This document shows, in pieces, positions 8,235-17,452 of a stretch of 60,495 nucleotides of DNA (position 1 is the first letter of the stretch; every line of letters starts with the position of its first letter). The notes beneath the pieces are model-generated. The model saw only the letters and a list, made by a program, of their open reading frames with translations, made no database searches and was not told where the DNA came from. The position numbers and the translations under genes are program-made. This DNA is from an uncultured Lachnospiraceae bacterium. Lineage in GTDB: Bacteria > Bacillota > Clostridia > Lachnospirales > Lachnospiraceae. The stretch spans positions 1-60,495 of the forward strand of contig CALWLT010000014.1 in NCBI GenBank assembly GCA_944381615.1. The letters are read 5' to 3'.

Positions 8235-8691
8235 AGGGGTACCTCCTGATAGATAGAATGTATGATGCGAACCGCGAAAGCGGCTGCGTCCGGAGAAGAC
8301 GGGGACGGGGGGAGCGGGAGAACCGCACCAGAGATCCGGCCCGGAATGAAAAAAACCAGCCTGTGAACAGGTAAAATTAAACGCAATTCGATGAAAAACG
8401 GATGCCGTGAATATGCAGAACGAAGGCGTCTGCCGGGAAAATTCCTGAAAGAAAGCTGCCGGCATACCGGCAGAAAGAAAATGGGCCGCTACAGAAACAG
8501 CCGAATGAATACTCTTATTATAGCGAATGCGGAAGCGTCTGGCAAGGAGAAAATAGAAAAAGATTTTACAGAGTAATTCCGAAAAATCAGAATAATTTAA
8601 CAGAATAAACAGAATAATTTAGAAAATAAATAGATAAAACATTAGGTGGAAGATTATAAAAAAATAATTTTAAAAATTTTAAAATAAAGTA

Positions 8692-8720
8692 TTGACAAAA
8701 ACGATTGGGCAGGCTATAAT
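8692..8720 (+). promoter_or_regulatory. perfect sigma-A promoter for a non-coding transcript
   Basis: TTGACA (8692-8697), 17-bp spacer, TATAAT (8715-8720), placed in a very AT-rich stretch. No protein-coding gene on the + strand follows before 11282. Confidence 0.88.
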
Positions 8721-8726
8721 AAAGAC

Positions 8727-9106
8727 AACAAAAGGAAAGAAACCTAAAAAATACAGAAAGGGGTTGATTCCACCGAAGTAGCTAGTTTCGTCTGAGTCGC
8801 AAGACCAGGCAAGAGGAAAAACAACAACCGGAACGGGAAGCCAAACAAAGTCTATAGAGATATCGGAAACAAGATTCGGTTTAGTAATATGACGAGAAAG
8901 TATTATTAAGAAGAACAGGGACGGAAGATGAGAATAGACGAGATGGAAGAGGAAGAAAAGAGGTTTGGCAGAGAGGAAGAAGGTTGTTGGGATAGAAAAT
9001 TTAATAATAGATGTCACTGGTCAATGTAAGAGAGGTACAAACCAATGGACGAAGTATTCTGAGAGGGTATCGATAGATGTCAATTTATCGATACCCTCTT
9101 ACATTG
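8727..9106 (+). ncRNA. candidate structured non-coding RNA, about 380 nt
   Basis: Starts about 7 nt after a consensus promoter and ends in nested perfect inverted repeats: a 14-bp stem (9062-9075 with 9086-9099, 10-nt loop) enclosed by an 11-bp repeat CAATGTAAGAG (9022-9032) / CTCTTACATTG (9096-9106). The body is strongly purine-rich on the transcribed strand and has no credible + strand ORF; the minus-strand open frame there reads as low-complexity hydrophobic sequence. I see no signature of tmRNA, RNase P RNA or SRP RNA. Known long RNAs of Clostridia such as raiA or 6S RNA should be tested. The 3' side lacks a clear U-tract. The purine-rich region 8235-8690 shows nothing else. Confidence 0.55.
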
Positions 9107-9111
9107 CGTAG

Positions 9112-10059
9112 TCAGATTCCCTGCAGGGCAAAGGAAGGCGTATATTCTTCCCGCGCGCTGCTTTTTTTCTGCATAAAACCTTCGGTAAGACCCAGGGAGA
9201 GCGCGGCGTCGACGACCTTTTCATACTCATAGGTCGTGATGCGGCGGTTGATTTCCGGATAGTCTGAGCTGTGGTAAAACGGGGTATACTGGCTCAGGAG
9301 GCTGATGAGAAAGGAACCGGCGGGCAGCGAATCCTTCATCCAGGAAAGAAGGCGGATGGAGTCCTCCTTCTGGCCGGGAAGGACCATGTGGCGGATGATT
9401 ACGCCGCGTTCCATCAGGCGGACGCTGCGTCCGTTTTCTTCAAAGGAAGAAAAGCGCGGCCGGCCGGCGGTCCGGATCATCTGCCGGATGGCCGGAGCGG
9501 CAATCTGAAAATAGTCCGGCGCGCCGGAATAGCGCGCGGAGAGCTCGCCGGAATAATATTTCAGATCCGGAAGCCAGATATCCACGTAGGGGGCGAGCGC
9601 GTTGACGGCGTCGATCGTCTCGTAGCCGCCGCAGTTATAGACGACGGGGATGGTAAGGCGGGGCCGGGCGTCCTGCAGCGCCTGCAGCACCGTGGGAAGG
9701 TACTGGGTCGCGGTAACCAGGTTGATGTTGTGAGCGCCCTGAGCCTGCAGTTCAAGGAAAATTTCCGCCAGCCGGCCGGCGGTCACGGCTTTTCCGAAGC
9801 CCTCGCTGCTGATTCGGTAATTCTGGCAGAAGCAGCAGCGCAGCGTGCAGCCAGAAAAAAAGACCGTGCCGCTGCCGTGCAGCCCGCTGATACAGGGTTC
9901 CTCCCAGAAATGCAGGGCGGCCCGGGCGGCGACCGCCTGCGCCGGGCTCTGGCAGTAGCCCTTTCTGAGACGGCGGTTTACGCCGCAGCTGCGGGGGCAG
10001 AGGCGGCAGTTTTCGTACGAGAGGGATTCGGAATTTGTTGCGGTAGTTGCGCTGTTCAT
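9112..10059 (-). CDS. radical SAM protein, pyruvate-formate-lyase-activase-like (COG1313 type)
   Basis: 315 aa. The radical-SAM cluster motif CTLRCCFC (CxxxCxxC) is at about residues 71-78, preceded by an N-terminal Cys cluster (CRLCPRSCGVNRRLRKGYC) that probably holds an additional metal site. Downstream blocks GAHNINLVTATQYLP, VVYNCGGYETIDAVNAL and DIWLPDLKYY are typical of the PflA-related uncharacterised radical-SAM family. It uses SAM and a [4Fe-4S] cluster to start radical chemistry; the substrate is unknown. Ribosome site aggagaact precedes the ATG. The gene for its substrate is not evident; neighbours are a small unknown protein and a DNA glycosylase. Confidence 0.82.
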   Translation of the reverse strand: MNSATTATNSESLSYENCRLCPRSCGVNRRLRKGYCQSPAQAVAARAALHFWEEPCISGLHGSGTVFFSGCTLRCCFCQNYRISSEGFGKAVTAGRLAEIFLELQAQGAHNINLVTATQYLPTVLQALQDARPRLTIPVVYNCGGYETIDAVNALAPYVDIWLPDLKYYSGELSARYSGAPDYFQIAAPAIRQMIRTAGRPRFSSFEENGRSVRLMERGVIIRHMVLPGQKEDSIRLLSWMKDSLPAGSFLISLLSQYTPFYHSSDYPEINRRITTYEYEKVVDAALSLGLTEGFMQKKSSAREEYTPSFALQGI

Positions 10060-10108
10060 TGAGTTCTCCTGTGCATGGACGGATTCTTTTGGTGTGCCGC
10101 CCGTGCGG

Positions 10109-10471
10109 TTACGCTTTGGGGCGGGGAAGAAAATGGTAAAGCTGTTCGTAGGATGTGATCTCGCTGTCGGAAGCGGGGAGCGCCGGGATCAGGCCGGTGC
10201 AGTCCGTGGCGGAACAGATCTCGAGATCGGAAAGCGGATCAGGCGTGTCGCGTTCTGTACCATGCGGATCCTGAAACGCGCCGTTTACATCCGTATCGCC
10301 TGCAGCCGCGCCGCCGGTGTTGTCGGCAACTGCATCGCCTGAGGTCGCGCCGCCTGCGTTGTTTGCAATCGCGCCGCCTGTGTCTGCCCTGTCTGCGTCT
10401 GCGCGGCTGGCGGCATGCGGCCTGTGAACGGCCGGATTTGCGGGAACTGTTTTTCTGCCATACTGGCTCAT
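10109..10471 (-). CDS. small low-complexity hypothetical protein
   Basis: 120 aa from ATG 10471 (an alternative GTG at 10480 is less well spaced from the gagg ribosome site). Three parts are visible: a basic N-terminus (MSQYGRKTVPANPAVHRPH), a Gly/Ala/Asp/Asn-rich degenerate repeat around residues 30-65 (GGAIANNAGGATSGDAVADN), and a more protein-like C-terminus ending ITSYEQLYHFLPRPKA. No signal peptide. No family recognised. It lies 49 bp upstream of the radical-SAM gene on the same strand and is probably cotranscribed. Confidence 0.5.
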   Translation of the reverse strand: MSQYGRKTVPANPAVHRPHAASRADADRADTGGAIANNAGGATSGDAVADNTGGAAAGDTDVNGAFQDPHGTERDTPDPLSDLEICSATDCTGLIPALPASDSEITSYEQLYHFLPRPKA

Positions 10472-10545
10472 TTTTATCACCTCACGGTTAGTATGAGACG
10501 TCTGCGCCGGAATATGACAGGAAACGGCTGCCGGAACGCCGCGGT

Positions 10546-11058
10546 TTAAGCCCGCGGCGCGGCGGGAGGCAGAAAATCGTTGATGCGGCGCCAGGAGGCT
10601 TTGAGCCGCTCCACGGAAAACGCGGCGTTGGCCGGGCTGGTGGAGGGAAGGCGGATGGCCGCCATGTTTGTGCGGGGCAGGCAGTAGCGTTCGTAGAGCC
10701 GGGAAGAAACGCCTCCGTTGGTAAAGACGGCGGCGATGGGGGCCGCTTCCAGGATCCGGTTTAAATCGTTGGGGACGGCGTTTTTAATGGAGCTGTCGCT
10801 GGAGCCTTCAATATCACAGCTGGCGATCACGTCCCAGAGCGCGATCCGGTTTCGCAGAAGAAACGCTTCTTTTTCTGCGACGGAGGCGGGAAGCGGTTCG
10901 CCGCGCAGCGCCGAGACGAGGGGCCAGAAACGGTTCTGGGGATGGCCGTAGAAAAAATGAATTTCCCGGGACTTGACGGAAGGAAACGATCCGAGAATCA
11001 GGATCCGGGAATGACTGTCAAAAACGGGGGGAATCGGGTGTGTTACATGCTGGCTCAT
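10546..11058 (-). CDS. hypoxanthine (deoxyinosine)-DNA glycosylase, UDG superfamily
   Basis: 170 aa. N-terminal motif RILILGSFPSVKSREIHFFYGHPQNRFWPLV is the signature of the family 6 uracil-DNA-glycosylase-like hypoxanthine-DNA glycosylases; the Asn in HPQNRFW is a likely catalytic or binding residue. C-terminal LPSTSPANAAFS forms the usual DNA-intercalating loop region. The enzyme removes deaminated adenine from DNA to begin base excision repair. Ribosome site aaaaggag sits upstream of the ATG. It is divergent from ftsH. Confidence 0.88.
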   Translation of the reverse strand: MSQHVTHPIPPVFDSHSRILILGSFPSVKSREIHFFYGHPQNRFWPLVSALRGEPLPASVAEKEAFLLRNRIALWDVIASCDIEGSSDSSIKNAVPNDLNRILEAAPIAAVFTNGGVSSRLYERYCLPRTNMAAIRLPSTSPANAAFSVERLKASWRRINDFLPPAAPRA

Positions 11059-11164
11059 ATGGTCTGCTCCTTTTGCGGTGTGCGGGCGTGCCCGCCTGCA
11101 GAAAGTATAGCACAGAACGGCCGGAAATTTCTCTTTTTTTATAGCATTTTAATATTTTCAGTTC

Positions 11165-11193
11165 TTGATTTATAGACTGCGTCCCACTATAAT
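11165..11193 (+). promoter_or_regulatory. ftsH promoter
   Basis: TTGATT (11165-11170), 17-bp spacer, TATAAT (11188-11193), giving a leader of roughly 80 nt before the ftsH ATG at 11282. Confidence 0.75.
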
Positions 11194-11281
11194 GATATGA
11201 GTGGATTTTGTCGCGAGAAGCCGTCCGGCGCGCGCTTGCAGGCGAAATTCCGGGGATACTGAGGCAGAATGGAGAACATAT

Positions 11282-13375
11282 ATGGACAATAATGGCAACC
11301 AGAACAGGAATGGGAAGTCTCCGCGGGGCGGACAGAATTACATCGTTCTGATTATTACGATGCTGTTTACGCTGCTCTGCGTGGGCATGATGCATAATCT
11401 GTGGCAGGACAGCCGCACGGTATACGTTCCCTACAGCGAGTTTAATCAGATGCTGGAGCAGGGGGAAGTAGAGGCGGTCGTTGTCAGCGGCAACAAGATT
11501 CAGATTACGCCGAAGGCGGATTCAACGAAATATACGGGCAGCCAGGACCGCTACGGCGGGATCCTGGGAATTGAATATTATACGGTACCCATGGATGATC
11601 CGGATCTGCAGCAGAAGCTGGAGGACGCGGGCGTTACGCGCTACGAGCAGGCGCAGGTGGACGCGACGGGAAGCCTTCTGGTGCTGCTTTTGGAGTGGGT
11701 GCTTCCCATCGCCGTGATGCTGTTTCTGTTTAATTTCATGATGAAACGGATGGGCGGCGGAGGCGGCATCATGGGCGTCGGCAAGAGCAACGCCAAGGTG
11801 TACGTCCAGAAAGAGACGGGCGTGACGTTTAAGGATGTGGCCGGCGAAGACGAGGCCAAGGAGTCTCTGACGGAGATCGTGGATTTCCTGCACAATCCGG
11901 GAAAATATACGAAGATCGGCGCGAAGCTTCCCAAGGGCGCTCTGCTGGTGGGACCGCCCGGAACGGGCAAGACGCTTCTGGCCAAGGCGGTGGCCGGCGA
12001 GGCGAAGGTGCCGTTTTACTCGCTGTCCGGTTCGGACTTTGTGGAGATGTTTGTGGGCGTCGGCGCGTCGCGTGTGCGCGATCTGTTTAAGCAGGCGCAG
12101 CAGTCGGCCCCCTGTATTATTTTTATTGATGAGGTGGACGCCATCGGCAAGAGCCGTGACTCCCGCCTGGGCGGAAACGATGAGCGCGAGCAGACGCTGA
12201 ATCAGCTGCTCTCGGAGATGGATGGCTTCGATTCGTCGAAGGGCCTTCTCGTCATGGCGGCGACCAACCGTCCGGAGATTCTGGATCCGGCGCTTCTGCG
12301 CCCGGGCCGTTTTGACCGGCGCATCATCGTTGACAAGCCGGACCTGAAGGGACGGATCGAGATCCTGAAGGTTCACTCCAAGGATGTGAAGCTGGACGAG
12401 ACAGTTAATTTTGAAGAGATCGCGCTGGCGACCTCCGGCGCTGTGGGTGCGGATCTGGCCAATATGATGAACGAGGCGGCGATCACGGCGGTAAAGAATG
12501 GAAGGCAGGCCGTCTCCCAGAAGGATCTGTTTGAGTCGGTGGAGCTGGTGCTGGTCGGCAAGGAGAAGAAGGATCGGATCCTCAGCAAGGAAGAACGGCG
12601 GATTGTTTCGTATCACGAGGTCGGGCATGCGCTGGTCAGCGCGCTGCAGAAGGATGCGGAGCCGGTGCAGAAGATTACCATCGTGCCGCGGACGATGGGC
12701 GCGCTGGGCTACGTGATGCACGTGCCGGAGGAGGAGAAGTTCCTGAATACGGAAAAGGAAATCCGGGCCATGCTGGTAGGTTATCTGGCCGGCCGGGCGG
12801 CGGAAGAGATTGTGTTTGATACGGTTACGACCGGCGCGGCGAACGACATCGAGCAGGCGACGCGGATTGCCCGGGCGATGATTACCCAGTACGGCATGTC
12901 GAAGAAATTCGGCCTGATGGGTCTGGAAAGCCGGGAGAACCAGTATCTGAACGGCCGTACGGTGCTTAACTGCAGCGATATGACGGCGGCGGAGATCGAT
13001 CAGGAGGTCATGAAGATCCTGAAGGATTCCTACGAGGAGGCAAAGCGCCTGCTGAGCGAGAACAGGGAGGCGCTGGATCGGATTGCGGAGTTCCTGATCG
13101 AGAAGGAGACGATTACCGGCAAGGAGTTCATGAAGATTTTCCGCCAGGTCAAAGGAATCCCGGAGCCGGATGTTTCGTCAGGACAGGAGGAAACGCACCG
13201 CGTCGGAGGAAATCCGACGGAGGATGCCGCGAAGGCGGAACCGGCGGCGCAGGAGGAAGCCGCGAAGGCGGAACCGATGGCGCAGGAGGAAACTGCGAAG
13301 GCGGAACCGGCGGCGCAGGAAGAGGCCGTGAAGGCGGAACCGGCGGCGCAGGAGGAAACCGCGAAGAACGAATAA
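11282..13375 (+). CDS. ftsH: ATP-dependent zinc metalloprotease FtsH
   Basis: 697 aa, a membrane-anchored AAA+ protease that degrades misassembled membrane proteins and regulators. Two transmembrane helices flank an extracytoplasmic domain (first [16 protein letters not shown]; second [18 protein letters not shown]). The AAA module carries Walker A GPPGTGKT, Walker [10 protein letters not shown] and second-region-of-homology GRFDRRI; zinc motif HEVGH follows. The final about 55 residues are a tandem 11-residue repeat ([11 protein letters not shown] and variants, four copies) not found in typical FtsH, encoded by a 33-bp repeat. Start chosen at 11282 with ggagaa upstream; the preceding in-frame sequence has no ribosome site. 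Confidence 0.96.
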   Translation: MDNNGNQNRNGKSPRGGQNYIVLIITMLFTLLCVGMMHNLWQDSRTVYVPYSEFNQMLEQGEVEAVVVSGNKIQITPKADSTKYTGSQDRYGGILGIEYYTVPMDDPDLQQKLEDAGVTRYEQAQVDATGSLLVLLLEWVLPIAVMLFLFNFMMKRMGGGGGIMGVGKSNAKVYVQKETGVTFKDVAGEDEAKESLTEIVDFLHNPGKYTKIGAKLPKGALLVGPPGTGKTLLAKAVAGEAKVPFYSLSGSDFVEMFVGVGASRVRDLFKQAQQSAPCIIFIDEVDAIGKSRDSRLGGNDEREQTLNQLLSEMDGFDSSKGLLVMAATNRPEILDPALLRPGRFDRRIIVDKPDLKGRIEILKVHSKDVKLDETVNFEEIALATSGAVGADLANMMNEAAITAVKNGRQAVSQKDLFESVELVLVGKEKKDRILSKEERRIVSYHEVGHALVSALQKDAEPVQKITIVPRTMGALGYVMHVPEEEKFLNTEKEIRAMLVGYLAGRAAEEIVFDTVTTGAANDIEQATRIARAMITQYGMSKKFGLMGLESRENQYLNGRTVLNCSDMTAAEIDQEVMKILKDSYEEAKRLLSENREALDRIAEFLIEKETITGKEFMKIFRQVKGIPEPDVSSGQEETHRVGGNPTEDAAKAEPAAQEEAAKAEPMAQEETAKAEPAAQEEAVKAEPAAQEETAKNE

Positions 13376-13390
13376 GAGAGAATAAAAAGA

Positions 13391-13437
13391 CCGTCTGCAG
13401 AAGGACGCTTTCAGGAGCGATTCTGCAGGCGGTTTTT
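13391..13437. terminator. bidirectional intrinsic terminator
   Basis: A 12-bp stem ccgtctgcagaa (13391-13402) / ttctgcaggcgg (13421-13432) with five T on the right and an A-run on the left (aataaaaaga). It serves ftsH from one side and the DUF1846 gene from the other. Confidence 0.85.
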
Positions 13438-13465
13438 GTTTCTGATAACAGAGCCGTTCGGGTCG

Positions 13466-14944
13466 TTAATGGTAGAGCCGGTTGTGTTCGTACACCGGTT
13501 CGCAGGTCAGATCGATTCCCAGTCGCTTAAACGTTTTGGTGTCTACCTCGGAGAGGATGACGGAGGTGTGCACCTGGCAGCCGCGCAGCTTTTCCAGCTG
13601 TTCCAGGGCGATCTGGGCATTCTTGTCGGTGGCGGCGCACATGGAGAGGGCGATCAGCACTTCGTCCGTGTGCAGGCGCGGATTGCGGCTTCCCAGATAT
13701 TCGACCTTGAGCTTCTGGATGGGCTCGATGGCGCTGGGGGAGATCAGGTGCACGTCGTGCGGGATATTCCCCAGTTGCTTGACGGCGTTGAGCAGCAGCG
13801 CGGCGGAAGCTCCCAGCAGATTGGAGGTTTTTCCAGTCGTGATCGTGCCGTCCGGAAGCTCGATGGCGGCGGCGGGACTTCCCTCCTGCTCGGCCCGGGC
13901 CAGGGCGGCGGGAACGACGCGCCGCATCTCCGGCGTGATCCTCGCCTGTTTCATAAGAAGCTCGATTTTATAAATCTCGTCCTTGCTGCCCTCGTCCTTG
14001 ATGACGCGGTTCAGGGACTGGTAGTAGCGGCGGATGATTTCCTGGCGGGAGGCCTCGCAGCAGACATCGTCGTCGATGATGCAGTTCCCGGCCATGTTGA
14101 CGCCCATGTCCGTGGGGGATTTGTAGGGATTCTCTCCGTAAATTCCCTCAAAGATAGCGCTGAGGACCGGGAAGATCTCGATGTCGCGGTTATAGTTGAC
14201 GGTCGTGATCCCGTAGGCCTCCAGATGGAAGGGGTCTATCATGTTGACGTCGTTTAAATCGGCGGTCGCGGCCTCGTAGGCCAGGTTGACCGGGTGCTTC
14301 AGCGGAATATTCCAGATGGGGAAGGTCTCAAATTTGGCGTAGCCGGCCTTGATGCCGCGCTTGTTTTCATGGTACAGCTGCGAGAGGCAGGTGGCCATCT
14401 TGCCGCTGCCGGGGCCGGGGGCGGTTACAATGACCAGAGGCTTGGAGGTCTCGATATAGTCGTTCTTTCCGTAGCCCTCGTCGCTGACGATCAGCGGCAC
14501 ATTGCCGGGATAGCCGTCGATGATATAATGGCGGTAAACGCGGATGCCCATTTTCTCCAGCTTGTATTTAAAGGTATCGGCCGTGGCCTGTCCGGCGTAA
14601 TGGGTAATGACGACGCTGCCGACATAGAGGCCCTTTTCCGTGAAGGATTCGATGAGGCGCAGGACGTCGACGTCGTACGTGATGCCCAGATCGGAGCGGA
14701 TCTTGTTCTTTTCGATGTCCGCGGCGCTGATGGCGATGACGATCTCGGCCTGATCCGCGAGCTGCAGGAGCATCCGCAGCTTACTGTCGGGGGCAAAGCC
14801 GGGGAGGACCCGCGAGGCGTGGTAATCGTCAAACAGTTTTCCGCCAAATTCCAGATACAGTTTGTCGCCGAACTGGTTGATGCGTTCCCGGATGTGGTCC
14901 GACTGCATTTTCAGGTATTTCTGATTATCAAATCCGATTTTCAT
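13466..14944 (-). CDS. DUF1846 domain-containing protein
   Basis: 492 aa. Full-length match to the DUF1846 pattern: KIGFDNQKYLKMQSDHI at the start, LVIVTAPGPGSGKMATCLSQLYH at about residues 175-197 (a P-loop-like nucleotide-binding stretch), ending HTDEVLIALSMCAATDKNAQ. A soluble cytoplasmic protein found in many Firmicutes; biochemical role not established to my knowledge. Start at 14944 with ggggaag six bases before it; the slightly longer ATG at 14956 lacks this. Convergent with ftsH across a shared terminator. Confidence 0.85.
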   Translation of the reverse strand: MKIGFDNQKYLKMQSDHIRERINQFGDKLYLEFGGKLFDDYHASRVLPGFAPDSKLRMLLQLADQAEIVIAISAADIEKNKIRSDLGITYDVDVLRLIESFTEKGLYVGSVVITHYAGQATADTFKYKLEKMGIRVYRHYIIDGYPGNVPLIVSDEGYGKNDYIETSKPLVIVTAPGPGSGKMATCLSQLYHENKRGIKAGYAKFETFPIWNIPLKHPVNLAYEAATADLNDVNMIDPFHLEAYGITTVNYNRDIEIFPVLSAIFEGIYGENPYKSPTDMGVNMAGNCIIDDDVCCEASRQEIIRRYYQSLNRVIKDEGSKDEIYKIELLMKQARITPEMRRVVPAALARAEQEGSPAAAIELPDGTITTGKTSNLLGASAALLLNAVKQLGNIPHDVHLISPSAIEPIQKLKVEYLGSRNPRLHTDEVLIALSMCAATDKNAQIALEQLEKLRGCQVHTSVILSEVDTKTFKRLGIDLTCEPVYEHNRLYH

Positions 14945-15154
14945 TTCTTCCCCCATTCTGATCGCCGCCGGATTGCAGACACAGACCGGAGCACGGCCGG
15001 ACAGCAGATCGCAAAAATAAACATAATCGGTTCTATTATCCTACAAAAAGTGGATTTTGAGTAGAGGGAAAATGCACAAAAGTGAGAACATGAGGGAAAA
15101 CCATTGCCAAAGCGGCCGGAAAAACTTGCCGCAGCGGCCGGAAAAAACTTCTGG
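14945..15154. other. intergenic stretch between divergent genes
   Basis: About 200 bp without a gene. It holds two copies of gcggccggaaaaa (near 15112 and 15134) and is otherwise featureless. I could not find a convincing minus-strand promoter for the DUF1846 gene here. Confidence 0.4.
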
Positions 15155-15184
15155 TTGACAGTAAAATCCCTGCTGCGATATAAT
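15155..15184 (+). promoter_or_regulatory. promoter of the lipoprotein-DUF1653-uvrC operon
   Basis: TTGACA (15155-15160), 18-bp spacer, TATAAT (15179-15184). The leader to the lipoprotein ATG at 15356 is about 165 nt. The spacing of the following genes (overlap, 17 bp, 4-bp overlap) suggests this promoter may feed as far as whiA. Confidence 0.8.
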
Positions 15185-15355
15185 AAAAAACAGTTAAATC
15201 CTGTGTACCGTGCGGCGAGGCGCTTTGGCCGTGTACGCAGGATTTTTTTAAGGAATGCCGGGTGCGGAACGGACGGGCAGCGGCAAAGCGCCGCCGCGCC
15301 GGACGCGGCAGGGAATGCGCGGAGAAAAAGCAGCGGCAGAGAAGAGGATACGGGT

Positions 15356-16813
15356 ATGAGAAAGTGGCGGGGTTGGCGCAAAATACTGCTGTGCGCGGCG
15401 CTGGGGACGCTGGTTGCTTCCGGGTGCGCGCGCTATACGCCGGTAGAGCCGGACGGCGGGATGCCGGAAGCGGAAGAAACAGGGCCGGAGACGGCCGGCG
15501 GGGAGCCGGAAGCCGGGACGGCACAGGAGTTGTCGCCTCTGCGCATCGAGGATGACGGCGCGGCGGTTCCGAAGCGGACGCCGGTGCAGGTAAAAGGGAT
15601 TTATCTGACGGCGTATACGGCCGGGGACCCGGAGCGGATGGAGGAGATCATCGCGCAGATTGACCGGACGGAGCTCAACGCGGTTGTAATTGATTTTAAG
15701 ACGGACGAGGGGTACATTGCGGCCGATGTGGATTCGCCCCTTCTGCAGGAGGCGGGCGCCTGCCGGGATTACATCCCGGATCTGGAAGGGCTTTTAAAAA
15801 CGCTGAAGAAGCATGAGATTTATACGATTGCCCGGGTAGTGGCGTTTAAGGATCCGGTGCTGGCGGAGGCGAAGCCGGAATGGAGCCTGAAAACGGCGGA
15901 CGGAAGCCTTTACCGGGACGGGCAGGGGCTGGCCTGGGTCAATCCCTACGAGGAAGCGGTCTGGAATTATCTGGCGGAGGTCGGCGAGCAGGCGGCCGGG
16001 GCCGGATTTGACGAGGTGCAGTTTGACTATATCCGTTTTTCGACGGATTCCACCATGCGCGAGGTCGTGTTTGACGAGGCTCAGACGCGCGGCCGGGACC
16101 GGACGGAGATTATTACGGAATTTACGGAATATATTTATGAACGGCTGGCCCCGCTGGGGATTTTTGTCTCGGCCGATGTGTTTGGAGCGATCATCGGCAG
16201 CCCGCAGGATGCGGCGGCAGTGGGGCAGGATTATGCGGAGATGGCGGCGCGCCTCGATTATCTGTGTCCGATGATTTATCCGTCGCATTACGGCGACGGG
16301 AATTTTGGCCTGGATCATCCGGATTTGCACCCGTATGAGACGGTGCTGGGGGCGCTGCAGAAATCGGTGTCGGTGCTTTCTGCCTACGAAAACGGGGAGG
16401 CGACGCCGGCGGACGCCAGCGCGGCGGGAACGCCCGCGGCCGGCGGGAGTGAAAACGGCGCGGCGGGAACGTCCGCAGCCGGCGGGAGCGAAAGCGGCAC
16501 GGCGGGAACGTCCGCGGCCGGCGGGAGCGAAAGCGGCACGGCGGGAACGTCCGCAGCCGGCGGGAGTGAGAGCGCGGCCGGAGAAACGCGGGAGATCCGC
16601 GCGGTGGTAAGGCCCTGGCTGCAGGATTTTACAGCCAGCTATCTGCGGCATTATCAGAAATATGAGGATGAGGAAATCCGGGAACAGATTGAGGCGGTGT
16701 ATGACGCGGGATATGAGGAGTGGATTCTCTGGAACGCGTCGAACCAGTATCATTACGGAGGATTGCTGGATGAGGGAGATTCCGAGGCCGGGGGAACGGT
16801 ACCGGCACTTTAA
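15356..16813 (+). CDS. putative glycoside hydrolase lipoprotein (DUF4015)
   Basis: 485 aa. Signal peptide with lipobox (ILLCAALGTLVASGC), so it is lipid-anchored outside the membrane. The catalytic-type domain (about residues 75-350) contains VKGIYLTAYTAG, ELNAVVIDFKTDEG, WVNPYEEAVWNYLAEV, FDEVQFDYIRFST and YLCPMIYPSHYG, the TIM-barrel pattern of the DUF4015/COG1306 putative glycoside hydrolases. It is interrupted near residues 350-405 by four copies of a 13-residue Ala/Gly/Ser repeat (TAGTSAAGGSESG) inserted before the last barrel elements (VVRPWLQDF, EEWILWNASNQYHY). Substrate unknown. Its end overlaps the next gene by 44 bp. Confidence 0.82.
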   Translation: MRKWRGWRKILLCAALGTLVASGCARYTPVEPDGGMPEAEETGPETAGGEPEAGTAQELSPLRIEDDGAAVPKRTPVQVKGIYLTAYTAGDPERMEEIIAQIDRTELNAVVIDFKTDEGYIAADVDSPLLQEAGACRDYIPDLEGLLKTLKKHEIYTIARVVAFKDPVLAEAKPEWSLKTADGSLYRDGQGLAWVNPYEEAVWNYLAEVGEQAAGAGFDEVQFDYIRFSTDSTMREVVFDEAQTRGRDRTEIITEFTEYIYERLAPLGIFVSADVFGAIIGSPQDAAAVGQDYAEMAARLDYLCPMIYPSHYGDGNFGLDHPDLHPYETVLGALQKSVSVLSAYENGEATPADASAAGTPAAGGSENGAAGTSAAGGSESGTAGTSAAGGSESGTAGTSAAGGSESAAGETREIRAVVRPWLQDFTASYLRHYQKYEDEEIREQIEAVYDAGYEEWILWNASNQYHYGGLLDEGDSEAGGTVPAL

Positions 16814-17435
16814 AAACAGGGACTATCAGATTGTCGCGCTGGCCAGGCATTCCGAGACCGGGGAATGGATGGTGGTGTATCAGGCGCTCTACGGCGATTT
16901 CGGAGTCTGGGTGCGCCCGCTTTCCATGTTTCTGGAGCCGGTAGATCGAAAGAAGTATCCGGACGCTCAGCAGCGGTTCCGGTTTGAGCGCGTGGCGCCG
17001 CCCGGGGCGCAGGAAGACGGGAAGAATCGTTCAGAATACGCAGGCGGAAGAGCCGGGGCGGGCCGGCAGGGCCGCCCGGAGGCGGATGCCCGGCAGGGCC
17101 GCCCGGAAGCATACGTCCGGGAAAAACGCCCGGAAGCATACGTCCGGGAGAGCCGCCCGGAGGTAAATGCCTGGCAGGGCCGGGAGAGCGGTCCGGATCG
17201 GGAGGCGGGAGCATTAAGCCCGCTTCTGTCGGAATTTCTGGATACGGATTCGCTGGAAAAGCGGCTTGAGATTCTGCAGAGAATGCGGGGACGGGTCGGC
17301 AGGCGGGAGGTGGAAAGCCTCTGTTTCTGTCTGGATGTGAAGCTTTCCGGAGAGACGGTAGAGGAGCAGCTCGAGAATCTGGCAAAAAGCCTGCGGATGC
17401 AGCAGCGCTATGACGCGTCCCGTCTGCGCCGGTAG
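16770..17435 (+). CDS. DUF1653 domain protein with repeat-rich middle
   Basis: 221 aa. Residues about 6-75 are a clear DUF1653 domain ([47 protein letters not shown]), usually a stand-alone 70-aa protein of unknown role. Residues about 90-145 are imperfect repeats ([14 protein letters not shown]), and a helical C-terminal domain (residues 150-215, [16 protein letters not shown]) follows. Start at 16770 fits GGAGG at 16757-16761; longer upstream frames are the shadow of the lipoprotein gene. It lies between the lipoprotein and uvrC in one operon. Confidence 0.75.
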   Translation: MREIPRPGERYRHFKNRDYQIVALARHSETGEWMVVYQALYGDFGVWVRPLSMFLEPVDRKKYPDAQQRFRFERVAPPGAQEDGKNRSEYAGGRAGAGRQGRPEADARQGRPEAYVREKRPEAYVRESRPEVNAWQGRESGPDREAGALSPLLSEFLDTDSLEKRLEILQRMRGRVGRREVESLCFCLDVKLSGETVEEQLENLAKSLRMQQRYDASRLRR

Positions 17436-17452
17436 GCAAATGGAAGGATCCG

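Noticed and set aside
8679..9017. 112-codon hydrophobic minus-strand frame over the ncRNA candidate
   Set aside because: Phe/Leu/Ile/Pro-rich low complexity caused by the purine-rich opposite strand. No ribosome site, and the strong promoter points the other way.
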